A DNA stretch of 64,000 nt from Oscillospiraceae bacterium (GTDB lineage Bacteria > Bacillota > Clostridia > Oscillospirales > Ruminococcaceae). Made by a program: the position numbers and the translations under genes. Within the stretch, counting starts at the first letter, position 1. Each line of letters starts with the position of its first letter. The notes under the pieces are model-generated. The model ran no database searches, was not told where the DNA came from, and saw nothing but the letters and a program-made list of their open reading frames with translations. This document shows positions 15,949 to 24,934 of the stretch, in pieces. Location: the NCBI GenBank assembly GCA_024404875.1, contig JAKSPK010000007.1:1-64000 (forward strand), in the 5' to 3' direction.

Positions 15949-17702
15949 CAATTCGGTGCTGCTGCTTTGACCAGTGACGCATAGAACCCGTTCTGCTTCA
16001 GCAGCGATGCGTGATTGCCCTGCTCAATGATCTGACCGTCCCGCATGACAAGGATCAGATCGGCCTCGCGAATCGTTGAAAGCCTGTGGGCGACAATAAA
16101 TGATGTCCGTCCCTGCATCATCTTCTGAAATGCTGCCTGGATTTTCTGCTCCGTGCGCGTGTCGATCGAGGAGGTTGCTTCGTCGAGGATCAGCATCGGC
16201 GGCAGTGAGAGCATCAGCCGCGCAATGCAGAGCAGCTGACGCTGTCCCTGCGAGAGTGCACCGCTCTTGTCGCTGATGATCGTATCATAGCCCTGCGGGA
16301 GCCGCTTGATAAAGCTGTGAGCATTCGCGGCCTTTGCTGCTGTGATGATTTCGGCCTCGTCCGCGTCCGGTTTGCCCATGCGGATATTATCGCGGACAGT
16401 TGCATTTTTCAGCCATGTCTCCTGAAGAACCATTCCGATACTCTGCCGCAGGCTTTCGCGGGTGATATGCCGCAGATCCGTTCCGTCGATCTCTACAGCG
16501 CCGCCCGTCACATCGTAAAAACGCATGATGAGATTGATGAGCGTCGTCTTGCCGCAGCCGGTCGGCCCGACGATTGCAACGCGCTGGCCGGGCTTCACCG
16601 AGACCGAGCAATGTGAAATGAGCTTCTGATCCGGTACATAGGAAAACGAGATATCGCGGAATTCCACTGCGCCCTTTGCATTTTGGAGAATGACTGCATC
16701 GGCATCGTCCGGAACTTCCGCCGGCTCGTCGATCAGGGCGAAAATACGGTCGGCACAAGCGAGCGCATTCTGCAGCTCAGTCACAACGCTGGAGATCTCG
16801 TTGAACGGCTTTGTATACTGATTCGCGTAGCTGAGGAAGCAGGAAAGCTCACCGACCGACACCGTGCCGCGTATTGCTGCGAGTGCGCCTGTCAGTCCGA
16901 CTGCCGCATAGACCAGCGCATTGATAAAGCGCGTAACAGGATTCGTCAGCGAGGAGTTGAAGGTCGCACGGCACGATGCATCCGCGAGCCGCTGATTGAC
17001 CTCGTCAAATTCGTTCATCGTATCTGCTTCATGGCCGAATGCCTGTACGATCTTCTGATTCGGGATTGTTTCATTGATGAGCGCAGTTTGCTGCGCCCGC
17101 GTTTCCGCCTGTATCCGGAACAGACTGTATGTGCGCTTTGCAATGAATGCTGCTGCAAAAAGCGAGAGCGGCGTCATCAGCAGAACGACCAGCGTGATGC
17201 CGGGGTGAATTGAAAGCATGAAGCCGAGTGTGCCGAGGATCGTCAGCACACCGGTGAACAGCTGCGTAAAACCGAGCAGCAGGCCGTCCGCAAGCTGGTC
17301 TGCATCGGAGATCATGCGGCTGACCGTGTCGCCCGCCGGATGACTGTCCAGGTAGGCCAGCGGCAGATGCTCGATGCGTTCGATCGCACGGTTCCGGATA
17401 TCGACCACGACTTCAAATGCGATCTTGTTATGCAATGCGCTCATGATCCACTGCGCAAGTGCTGTGACCGCTGCGGAAATGCCGACAGTCAGCAGAATGC
17501 GTGAAACGGCGCTGAAATCGACCATGCCCGCGCCCTGGATCCGGTCGATCGCACGGCCGGTCAGGATCGGAATATAAAGCGTCAGCGCGACGGTGACGAC
17601 CGCGAGCAACAGCGTCAGTACGAGCCATTTTTTATAAGATGCGAGACCGCGCAGCACGCGCTTGATCGTCTGCATCTGTAACTTTGTATCACGATTTTTC
17701 AT
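15948..17702 (-). CDS. ABC exporter, TMD-NBD fusion subunit (second of a pair)
   Basis: 584 residues. The start is at 17702 (MKNRDTKLQ), preceded by GGAGGTGCAGC; the longer frame reaching 17948 is a shadow of the preceding gene. It overlaps that gene's end by 14 bases. The N-terminal ~310 residues hold six membrane helices. In the ATPase half, Walker A is GPTGCGKTT, the signature is LSQGQ and Walker B is MLILDEATSSID with the catalytic Glu intact. With the upstream subunit it should form a heterodimeric type IV (multidrug or peptide/lipid) exporter. The substrate cannot be told from sequence. Confidence 0.93.
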   Translation of the reverse strand: MKNRDTKLQMQTIKRVLRGLASYKKWLVLTLLLAVVTVALTLYIPILTGRAIDRIQGAGMVDFSAVSRILLTVGISAAVTALAQWIMSALHNKIAFEVVVDIRNRAIERIEHLPLAYLDSHPAGDTVSRMISDADQLADGLLLGFTQLFTGVLTILGTLGFMLSIHPGITLVVLLMTPLSLFAAAFIAKRTYSLFRIQAETRAQQTALINETIPNQKIVQAFGHEADTMNEFDEVNQRLADASCRATFNSSLTNPVTRFINALVYAAVGLTGALAAIRGTVSVGELSCFLSYANQYTKPFNEISSVVTELQNALACADRIFALIDEPAEVPDDADAVILQNAKGAVEFRDISFSYVPDQKLISHCSVSVKPGQRVAIVGPTGCGKTTLINLIMRFYDVTGGAVEIDGTDLRHITRESLRQSIGMVLQETWLKNATVRDNIRMGKPDADEAEIITAAKAANAHSFIKRLPQGYDTIISDKSGALSQGQRQLLCIARLMLSLPPMLILDEATSSIDTRTEQKIQAAFQKMMQGRTSFIVAHRLSTIREADLILVMRDGQIIEQGNHASLLKQNGFYASLVKAAAPN

Positions 17703-19434
17703 GCTGCACCTCCTCCGGGAACTGGGATGCGTGGATCTCCTGATAGACCGCGCAGCTTTGCAGCAGTTCTTCATGTGTACCGATGCCCGCGAGCTGCCCG
17801 TCATCCAGCACGAGGATGCGGTCTGCCTGTGAAATGGAAGCTGTTCGCTGTGAAACGATGAATACAGTCGGGCTGTCGGGCAATGCGCGGAGCGACTGCC
17901 GGAGCGCGGCATCGGTCGCATAGTCCAGTGCCGAGGCGCTGTCATCAAGAATCAGGAACTCCGGCCTGCGAACAAGCGCACGTGCGATCGTCAGGCGCTG
18001 CCGCTGGCCGCCGGAGAAATTGCGCCCGCCTTCTCGGACTTCTTCATCCAGCCCTTTTGCCTTACTGCGGACAACATCAAGCGCCTGTGCTGTGCGGAGT
18101 GCATCCTCGATCGCTGCGTCTGAGGCATTTGAATCGCCCCAGAGCAGATTTTCGCGAATCGTTCCGTGGAACAGCACCGCCTTCTGCGGCACAACACCGA
18201 TTCGCTTTCGCAGGGCGTTCTGCGGGAATGCCTGTGCGGGGATGCCGTCCACGGTAATGCTGCCGGAATCCGGCTCGTAGAAGCGCGGGATCAGATTGAC
18301 GAGTGTCGATTTGCCTGCGCCTGTTCCGCCGATTACGCCGATGACCTCGCCGCGCTTCGCAGAGAAGGAGATATCGCTCAGTGCAGGGACAGAAGCGCCT
18401 GCATAGGTGAATGTTACATGATCGAACACGATCTCGCCGCGGCGGTTCTCAGGGATCACCGTCATCTGCGCCGTCTCCGGGAGCGCTTCTGCAGTGCCGG
18501 ATTCCAGTACCGCCTGAATGCGGTTGCCGCAGGCGGCGGCTTTCGTGATGCTGATAATCAGATTCGCGAATTTGATCAGCTCGACGAGAATCTGCGACAT
18601 CAGATTATAGAGCGCGATCACCGAGCCCTGTGTCAGCAGTCCGGCATCGACACGGATCGCACCGATCGAGAGCAGGCCGATGACAGCGAGATTGACGATC
18701 ACGTAGGTTGCCGGATTCATGACTGCGGAGATGCGTCCGACTGCTTCCTGCACGGCAGCAAGCGCATCGTTTTCGCGGCGGAATCGTGCGGCCTCGGCGT
18801 CCTCATTGCGGAATGCGCGGATGACACGGACACCGTCGAGATTCTCGCGTGTGATATCTGTGACAGTATCAAGATGCTCCTGCACTTTTTTGTGCATCGG
18901 GATCGAGATGAGCATGATGCCGAACACCACGACCGAGAGCAGCGGGATCGCGACAGCAAAGATCAGCGCAGCGCGGACATCAATCAAGAATGCGGAGATC
19001 ATTGCGCCGAACACGATGAACGGCGACCGGAGCAGCAGCCGGATCGTCAGGTTCACGCCGGTCTGCACCTGATTGACATCGCTGGTCATGCGCGTGACGA
19101 GCGACGAGGTGCCGAGCGTATCGAGGTCGGTATAGGTCATGCGCTGGATATGCTGCATGAGCGCCTGCCGGAGCTTTGCGGAAAAGCCTGCGGCGGCTTT
19201 TGCGGCGAAATACTGCGCAAAAAGCGTGCTGGTCAGTCCGACGGCTGCAAGCAGTGCCATAAGCAGACACATTCGGATGATATGTCTGGTATCATTGCAG
19301 CCGATGCCGTCGTCGATCATGGATCTGACCACAAACGGCACGAGCAGTTCAAATGTCGCTTCGAGCATTTTGAACAGCGGACCCAGTGCGCATTCTTTTT
19401 TATAGTCTGCGAGAAACCGCAGGAGCTTTTTCAT
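17689..19434 (-). CDS. ABC exporter, TMD-NBD fusion subunit (first of a pair, degenerate catalytic site)
   Basis: 581 residues; the start at 19434 has a GGGGG-rich site upstream. It has six N-terminal membrane segments and an ATPase domain with Walker A GGTGAGKST, signature FSGGQ and Walker B FLILDDSASALD. The residue after the Walker B Asp is Asp rather than the usual catalytic Glu, as in the degenerate site of heterodimeric exporters such as BmrC-type subunits. The second subunit keeps Glu, so the pair should have one consensus and one non-consensus ATP site. First gene of the two-gene minus-strand operon, from the promoter at 19482-19510. Confidence 0.93.
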   Translation of the reverse strand: MKKLLRFLADYKKECALGPLFKMLEATFELLVPFVVRSMIDDGIGCNDTRHIIRMCLLMALLAAVGLTSTLFAQYFAAKAAAGFSAKLRQALMQHIQRMTYTDLDTLGTSSLVTRMTSDVNQVQTGVNLTIRLLLRSPFIVFGAMISAFLIDVRAALIFAVAIPLLSVVVFGIMLISIPMHKKVQEHLDTVTDITRENLDGVRVIRAFRNEDAEAARFRRENDALAAVQEAVGRISAVMNPATYVIVNLAVIGLLSIGAIRVDAGLLTQGSVIALYNLMSQILVELIKFANLIISITKAAACGNRIQAVLESGTAEALPETAQMTVIPENRRGEIVFDHVTFTYAGASVPALSDISFSAKRGEVIGVIGGTGAGKSTLVNLIPRFYEPDSGSITVDGIPAQAFPQNALRKRIGVVPQKAVLFHGTIRENLLWGDSNASDAAIEDALRTAQALDVVRSKAKGLDEEVREGGRNFSGGQRQRLTIARALVRRPEFLILDDSASALDYATDAALRQSLRALPDSPTVFIVSQRTASISQADRILVLDDGQLAGIGTHEELLQSCAVYQEIHASQFPEEVQHEKS

Positions 19435-19481
19435 TTTTATGCCCCCAGTATTTTGATTCTCCGGATGACCGGAACACTCCT

Positions 19482-19510
19482 ATTATAACGGGTTGCAGGA
19501 AAAATGTCAA
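19482..19510 (-). promoter_or_regulatory. Promoter of the ABC exporter operon
   Basis: On the minus strand, TTGACA (19510-19505), 17-base spacer, TATAAT (19487-19482). The transcript start would be about 40 bases before the start codon. Confidence 0.88.
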
Positions 19511-19702
19511 TATTGCAAAAAAGTTCGGAGAGGAGGAACTGAATTTGAAAGCGTTCCGGGAGCGAAAAAAAGAATGAAAACCGAATTGTAAATCAAGCCC
19601 GATCAGTGCCAAGTTAGATATGCTCTGCGAAACCCAGCCGCAGGGAAACGGCTGCCGACCTCGCCGACGGATAAATTGTCAGTTGTTCCGTACCATAAAT
19701 CA

Positions 19703-19731
19703 TTGAAAAGAACAGTCAAATCCTGTATGAT
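19703..19731 (+). promoter_or_regulatory. Promoter of the pectate lyase gene
   Basis: TTGAAA, 17-base spacer, TATGAT. The 5' leader of about 150 bases is structured: GCGGCT (about 19759) can pair with AGCCGC (about 19803), enclosing GGATATCCG and CGGGTATCC. The rest of the gap 19511-19702 holds a CAGCCG/CGGCTG hairpin near 19640 upstream of this promoter, but no gene or known riboswitch that I can name. Confidence 0.7.
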
Positions 19732-19890
19732 ATAGATGGAAACCGGATTCACCCCGGTGCGGCTCCTTCGGATATCCGTTCCCCCAAGCGGGTATCCGTG
19801 TCAGCCGCCAGGATCGTTCCGTGACCGGAATGCGAAACAAACAGAGAACGCATTCCCCAGAAAAAGCATGATTTATGGGAGGATATCATT

Positions 19891-22293
19891 ATGAAGAAAA
19901 TGCGTCTGCAAAGCATCGCCGCCGCAGCTGTCCTTGCGCTCACCGTCTGCGGTGCAGCACAGGCTCCGCTGCTCAGTACACCGCTTGCCGTTTCCGCTGC
20001 ATCTTCGATCAGCGGCAGTGTCAGCCACAATTTCACCACGCAGGGTCTGCAGAGTGACTGGTTTACGATTACCGGCAATCTCGCGACCGGCAAAGGCACC
20101 GCAGAGTACAACGGTCAGACATTGACACAGTGCCTGAAAATGGAGTCCGCGACTGAGATCGCTTTCTCCACAAACGGCAATGCGACGGTTACACTTGTTA
20201 TTCTCAGCGGTGAGACCGTCTATATTGACAGCACCAAATACACGCTTGACGGCTCAGGCAAGCTGACCGCACAGGTCGGTGCCGGTGCACATACGATCAA
20301 AAAAGGAAGCGGCAGCTCATTCCTGTTCTATATTGATGTGCAGGGCGATGGCTCTGCGCCGATCGTGACTGATCCGCAGCCGACCGACCCGCAGCCGGAA
20401 AATCCCGGTTCGCAGGGCGGGACCGTCATCAGCGGCGATTTCAAGGTTGTCAGCTCCGGCGGCTGGAATGAGATGCTCTATGCAACACTTTCCGGCATTA
20501 AGGATGCGGATGTGAAATCCGTTTCCTACAGCGGCCAGGCAAGCGGCAGCCTTCAGGGGGACGATCTTGCATATCTCGTCCGCGATACCTCCGCAGGCGT
20601 CCGCATTGATATCCCCGGTGTTCCGGCAGGTACCTATACGCTGACAGTCGGAACAAGCAAGGGCACCGCATCGATCAGCGGGATCAAAGTTACAGCGCAG
20701 GATCGCTCCGGCTATGCTCATTTCAGTTATAAGCAGGGTGTTGGCGCCTATAACGATGACGGCTCGCTGAAAGCCAATGCGATCGTGCTGTATGTCACCA
20801 ATGACAACAAGAACAGCGTTACGGTTAAATCGAAGGACGGCACGACAGTGTCCGGCATCGGCAATATCCTTAATTCTTCCGGCAAGGACAACGGCAGCGG
20901 CAAGACCTCCAAGGGCGGCGCGGCCAATTCCAACAAGGGGATCATCGAGAAGATCGCAAAGGACGGCACACCTCTCGTTGTCCGTATCATCGGCGATGTC
21001 ACCGCGCCGGACGGCCTGACCGCATATGATTCCGTCGATTACGGCGGCTCCGTCGGTGACAATGGCTTCATGGCGAGAATGCAGTCCGGCAAGGATGTCA
21101 CGATCGAAGGCATCGGTACGGATGCGACTGTCAACGGCTGGGGATTCCACTTCATCTGTGAAAGCGGCAATCCGAATCTGGGCAAGAGCTTTGAGGTTCG
21201 AAACCTGAAATTCCGCAATGTTCCGGAGGACTGCATCGGAATGGAGGGCGTGCAGGAGGGCAGCTCTCTGACCGCTTCTGTTGAGCGCTGCTGGATCCAC
21301 AACAACGAATTTTATAAGCCGACGATCAAAAATCCAGCGGAATCTGACAAGGCCGGCGGTGACGGTGCCTGCGATTTTAAGCGCGGTATGTATTTCACCA
21401 ACAGCTACAACTATTACGAGGGCTATCACAAGACCAACCTCGTCGGCGCTTCTGACTCCAATCTCCAGTTCCACATTACCTTCCACCACAATTACTGGAA
21501 GGACTGTGAATCGAGAGGCCCGCTTGCGCGTCAGGCGAATATCCATATGTATAACAATATCTTCGAAGGACAGACCAGCTATTGCCAGAATCCCCGCGCA
21601 GATGCATACATCTTCTCCGAATACAATCTTTTTGAGAACAGCAAGAATCCGCAGCAGATCAAGCAGGGCGCGATCAAGAGCTATAACGATACTTTGACCG
21701 GCTGCAAGGGTGATATGCAGGCAACTGTCGTCAAGGACAAGTCGCAGAAGGTTTCCAGCAACAACAAGTACGGCGATTTTGATACGAACGCATCGCTTTC
21801 CTACATCCCCTCGAACAGCTATCAGCTCCTGACTGATACCTCCAAGCTAAAGAGCTATTTCGCATCGAACGGCGGTACACTTGACGATCAGAGCCTTTCC
21901 GGTTCTGTGTCCTCTGCTCAGCCGACAGATCCCGTGCCTGCCGAGACCACGACTGTTACAACTACTGTCACGACAACTGCTGTCACAACGACTACTGTTA
22001 CGACGACTGCTGAATCAGTTATCACTGAGACCAATCCGACTGCTGCTGTGACCACGACTGCGTCTGAGATTCCGCAGCAGGGCGGAGCTACGCTCCTCGG
22101 CGATGCAGACTGTTCCGGTGATGTGGATGTTTCCGACTGTGTCCTGCTCGCAAGAGTACTCGCTGAGGACGGCGAAGCAGTCATCACGGCGCAGGGAAAG
22201 CTGAATGCGGATGTCAACCGCTCCGGCGCACCGGATATGGACGATACCGCTCTGATTCTCCAGAAGATCGCACATATCATTGATGCATTCTGA
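19891..22293 (+). CDS. Secreted PL1-type pectate lyase with C-terminal dockerin
   Basis: 800 residues. A signal peptide covers about residues 1-36; GGGAGG precedes ATG 19891. An N-terminal beta-domain (about 40-150) and a Pro/Asp/Gln linker are followed by a second small domain (about 175-280). The right-handed beta-helix of the PL1 (Pec_lyase_C) fold spans about 310-640: RIIGDVTAPDG, VTIEGIG, GFHFICESG and ITFHHNYWKDCESRGPLAR, the last being the conserved substrate-cleft stretch with its catalytic Arg. A Thr/Val linker (about 680-715) leads to a dockerin with loops DADCSGDVDVSDCVLLARVL and DVNRSGAPDMDDTALILQKI. It cleaves de-methylated pectin by beta-elimination and probably docks onto a cohesin. 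A terminator follows at 22326. Confidence 0.93.
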   Translation: MKKMRLQSIAAAAVLALTVCGAAQAPLLSTPLAVSAASSISGSVSHNFTTQGLQSDWFTITGNLATGKGTAEYNGQTLTQCLKMESATEIAFSTNGNATVTLVILSGETVYIDSTKYTLDGSGKLTAQVGAGAHTIKKGSGSSFLFYIDVQGDGSAPIVTDPQPTDPQPENPGSQGGTVISGDFKVVSSGGWNEMLYATLSGIKDADVKSVSYSGQASGSLQGDDLAYLVRDTSAGVRIDIPGVPAGTYTLTVGTSKGTASISGIKVTAQDRSGYAHFSYKQGVGAYNDDGSLKANAIVLYVTNDNKNSVTVKSKDGTTVSGIGNILNSSGKDNGSGKTSKGGAANSNKGIIEKIAKDGTPLVVRIIGDVTAPDGLTAYDSVDYGGSVGDNGFMARMQSGKDVTIEGIGTDATVNGWGFHFICESGNPNLGKSFEVRNLKFRNVPEDCIGMEGVQEGSSLTASVERCWIHNNEFYKPTIKNPAESDKAGGDGACDFKRGMYFTNSYNYYEGYHKTNLVGASDSNLQFHITFHHNYWKDCESRGPLARQANIHMYNNIFEGQTSYCQNPRADAYIFSEYNLFENSKNPQQIKQGAIKSYNDTLTGCKGDMQATVVKDKSQKVSSNNKYGDFDTNASLSYIPSNSYQLLTDTSKLKSYFASNGGTLDDQSLSGSVSSAQPTDPVPAETTTVTTTVTTTAVTTTTVTTTAESVITETNPTAAVTTTASEIPQQGGATLLGDADCSGDVDVSDCVLLARVLAEDGEAVITAQGKLNADVNRSGAPDMDDTALILQKIAHIIDAF

Positions 22294-22325
22294 TTTTGTC
22301 CCTTCCTGCAATACCTCTCCCGCAA

Positions 22326-22356
22326 CAGCACCCGACCGCACTCGGGTGCTGTTTTG
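22326..22356 (+). terminator. Terminator after the pectate lyase gene
   Basis: CAGCACCCGA (22326-22335) pairs with TCGGGTGCTG (22342-22351), followed by TTTTG. Confidence 0.88.
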
Positions 22357-22365
22357 TTGTATCCG

Positions 22366-22690
22366 AAAACCCCCAGTTTAACTGGGGGTTCAAAAAGCTT
22401 TAGCTATGAGTGGAAAATAAAAACCTCCAATGATATAATAGTAATGGTCTGCCAACCAAACTAAAAACACAATGTAGTTTTTTATGACAATAGATGAAAT
22501 AGTAATTATGTCATTACCATTATTATTCAATCACAGTACGAAGTACAGTGACAAAATACTTGCTCACTTGTGAGCTATAGTGTGTGAAATGCAATTGTCA
22601 GACTTTTCTTAGCCCACTTAAGGGGCAGTGTCAGTACAAAGCCCTTATAGGGCTTTCTCAAACCACCCGTTCAACGGGTGGTTTTGATTT
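22366..22690. mobile_element. Transposase-less IS200/IS605-like relic (MITE-type element)
   Basis: About 325 AT-rich bases amid GC-rich DNA, framed by two strong hairpins with 5-base loops: AACCCCCAG-TTTAA-CTGGGGGTT at 22368-22390 and AAACCACCCG-TTCAA-CGGGTGGTTT at 22660-22684. Just inside the right end lie a second hairpin AAAGCCC/GGGCTTT (22638-22656) and GCTCAC/GTGAGC (22562-22575). End hairpins without terminal inverted repeats are typical of single-strand transposing IS200/IS605 elements. No transposase or TnpB frame remains. The right-end hairpin series resembles the region that gives omega-RNAs in TnpB-bearing relatives, but that is only a resemblance. Orientation is taken as left to right. 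The gap 22294-22860 otherwise holds only the pel terminator and about 170 bases with nothing recognised. Confidence 0.6.
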
Positions 22691-22860
22691 TGCCGCTGCG
22701 TGTCTGTGCCGGCATTATGCGAAAGCTGCGGATATGCCGCATCGGGCAGAACCTGCCGGCGGCAATGCCATACAAAAATAGCGGCAGCGCTTCAGAAAAA
22801 ATTCAGGAATCCGGCACTTTACTTTTTCAGGATTATGTGCTATACTATAGGAGTATCACT

Positions 22861-23919
22861 ATGTCCGGAAGCGGGGTGCGCAAATTGGAGATCTATCTGA
22901 GGCAGGGGCATACATTCTCTGTGCCTGTCACAGTCGCGGAGCATTTGCTCGGGCTTTCAAGTCATGACCAGCTCAAGGTGCTGCTCTATGTCCTCTGCAA
23001 TGCCGACCGCCCGCTGTCTGCGGAGCAGATCGCGCAGAGCTGCAAGGTGCAGCCGGATGCCGTCGAGGAGGCGCTTGCCTTCTGGCAGGATGCAAATGTT
23101 CTGACTGCTGCGCCGGAGCTTCCTGCCGTTTCATTGAGCGCTGCTCCCGTACAGCCCGCCGAACAGCCCCGGCCGGCCGCTGCACCTGTCAAGCCCGTAT
23201 CGGTCGCACCACAGCCGCAGCCGCAGGTCAGAGAGGTGGCAAGGATCCAGATCAGCAGCAGCAATTTTGCGCTGATGCCCTCTGAGATCGCGGAAAGGAT
23301 CCAGTGCAGCAGCGATCTCGCAGAACTGTTCCGGAGCGCGGAGCGTCTGATCCGCAGGCCGCTCAATCATACCGAGCAGAAGAGTCTCATCTGGATGCAG
23401 GAGTATCTCGGCATCAAGGCCGATCTGCTCGTCATGCTGGTTGCTTACTGCGCAGATCAGTTTGTCTCGCAGAAGGCCGAACGCATCGCGATTGAATGGC
23501 AGGAGCAGGGCATCACCACGCATCAGCTCGTTGAGGCCGATCTGCAGCGGCGCACGGAAGCACGCAGCTTTACCGGACGGATGATGCGGATATTTCAAAT
23601 GGATAAAACACCGACCGCCAATCAGCAGGCGTTTTTCGACCGCTGGCAGCAGGCCGGCTACAATGAGGAACTGATCCGCTTTGCGCTGGAGGTCTGCCGC
23701 GATCGCAAGAGCGACAAGGTCAGCTTTCCCTACATAGATAAAATACTGATGAATCTGGCTGCTGAGGGTGTCACGGACATTGAGGGCGCAAAGCAGAGCC
23801 AGATCCGCTTCCAGCAGCGAAAAAGCGGCAGGCTGGCAGAAAAGCCGCTGAAGCAGAAGCACAGCGAGGATTCTTCGATTGATCTGGAGGATCTCAATAA
23901 GCTGATGCATCCTTTCTGA
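22861..23919 (+). CDS. DnaD/DnaB-like replication protein
   Basis: 352 residues. ATG 22861 has AGGAG 7 bases upstream; the longer frame from 22678 crosses the mobile-element relic and is rejected. Residues ~1-85 look like a winged-helix domain (DQLKVLLYVLCNADRPLSAEQIAQSCKV). A Pro/Ala-rich linker follows (about 95-130). Two DnaD-type helical domains come next: one around 140-225 (RRPLNHTEQKSLIWMQEYLG) and one around 250-320 ending in YIDKILMNLAAEGV, close to the YxxxIxxxW-like motif of DnaD. These proteins help load the replicative helicase. The next gene is the DnaI/DnaC-like loader, supporting this role. Confidence 0.88.
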   Translation: MSGSGVRKLEIYLRQGHTFSVPVTVAEHLLGLSSHDQLKVLLYVLCNADRPLSAEQIAQSCKVQPDAVEEALAFWQDANVLTAAPELPAVSLSAAPVQPAEQPRPAAAPVKPVSVAPQPQPQVREVARIQISSSNFALMPSEIAERIQCSSDLAELFRSAERLIRRPLNHTEQKSLIWMQEYLGIKADLLVMLVAYCADQFVSQKAERIAIEWQEQGITTHQLVEADLQRRTEARSFTGRMMRIFQMDKTPTANQQAFFDRWQQAGYNEELIRFALEVCRDRKSDKVSFPYIDKILMNLAAEGVTDIEGAKQSQIRFQQRKSGRLAEKPLKQKHSEDSSIDLEDLNKLMHPF

Positions 23920-23942
23920 CTGCCGGAGGAGAGTGAGACGAT

Positions 23943-24929
23943 ATGACGAAAGAACAGATCTTTGCGGAGGCGGTCGAGGTGCTGCGCACGCGGCGCAGAA
24001 ATGCACAGCAGGAGCAGGAACAGCGGACTGACCGCATCCGGCGTGAGATACCGGAAACGGTCGAACTTGACCGGCAGCTCCGGGCGGTTTGCGGCTCGAT
24101 TATTTCGGTGATCGGTCGCTCCGATAACCGGGAGCGCTTAAAGCAGATTGAGCAGCATACCAAAGCCGCTGATGCCATGCTGCAGAACCTGCTGACTGCA
24201 AAGGGATATCCGGCGGATTATCTCGATGTGCATTATATCTGCCGGAACTGTGACGATACCGGATTTGTCGGCGGGCGTCCCTGTGTCTGTCTGAAGCATG
24301 AGATCGGCCGGATCAGCGCGGAGCAGTTCAATGCCCGCTCACAGCTCGTGCTTTGCAGCTTCGCGGATTTTTCACTGGATTATTACCGGGATCTGCCGCC
24401 GGAGCAGTTTCACGCAATGGAGCAGAATCTCGCCGTCTGCAGGGCTTATGCCGACGGATTTTCGCCGGAGCGCTCCGGCAGTCTGCTAATGAGCGGCAAT
24501 ACCGGTCTTGGCAAGACACATCTTTCTCTTGCGATCGCGAATGTCCTGCTGCAAAGGGGCATTCATGTGATCTATGATTCGATCGGAAGCCTGCTGCATA
24601 TACTGGAGCAGGAGCATTTCGGCAAGGGTACTGCTGACAGCGATACGCTCAGCACCGTACTGGACTGCGATCTGCTGATCCTAGACGATTTCGGTACGGA
24701 GTTCCGCACGAGTTTCTCGCGTTCGATGATCTATACGATCCTGAACAGCCGGATGAATGCCGGAAAGCCGATGATCGTCAATACAAACCTCACACTCGGA
24801 GAAATTAAGGAGGAATACGGAGACAGGGTCGTTTCGCGGCTCATTTCTGCCTCGCAGATGCTCGCCTTCTACGGCAGGGACATCCGCATACAGAAAAGTC
24901 TGCGCCGTTCCGCCGGACAAGGAGGATAA
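23943..24929 (+). CDS. DnaC/DnaI-like helicase-loader ATPase
   Basis: 328 residues; GGAGGAGAG precedes ATG 23943. A coiled N-terminal part rich in Arg and Gln (about 1-85) is followed by a small Cys cluster (CRNCDDTG, then CVCLK), as in DnaI zinc-binding N-domains. The AAA+ core has Walker A GNTGLGKTH and Walker B LLILDDFGTE, with the sensor region MIVNTNLT. The protein is expected to load the replicative helicase in partnership with the DnaD-like protein 23 bases upstream. The next gene starts 5 bases after its stop, so all are likely co-transcribed. Confidence 0.9.
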   Translation: MTKEQIFAEAVEVLRTRRRNAQQEQEQRTDRIRREIPETVELDRQLRAVCGSIISVIGRSDNRERLKQIEQHTKAADAMLQNLLTAKGYPADYLDVHYICRNCDDTGFVGGRPCVCLKHEIGRISAEQFNARSQLVLCSFADFSLDYYRDLPPEQFHAMEQNLAVCRAYADGFSPERSGSLLMSGNTGLGKTHLSLAIANVLLQRGIHVIYDSIGSLLHILEQEHFGKGTADSDTLSTVLDCDLLILDDFGTEFRTSFSRSMIYTILNSRMNAGKPMIVNTNLTLGEIKEEYGDRVVSRLISASQMLAFYGRDIRIQKSLRRSAGQGG

Positions 24930-24934
24930 CACAA

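Noticed and set aside
18166..19488. Long plus-strand open frame of 440 codons opposite the ABC exporter
   Set aside because: Rich in Arg, Asp, His and Cys as expected for an antisense shadow of GC-rich coding DNA; the minus-strand ABC exporter explains the region.
19600..19690. Riboswitch before the pectate lyase gene
   Set aside because: The CAGCCG/CGGCTG hairpin lies upstream of the best promoter, and I could not match the conserved bases of any riboswitch class.
20317..21546. Minus-strand frame of 409 codons opposite the pectate lyase
   Set aside because: No ribosome site or domain; low-complexity Ile/Arg/Asp composition typical of an antisense shadow.
22366..22690. Group of hairpins as a CRISPR array
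   Set aside because: The hairpins differ from each other and have no regular spacers.
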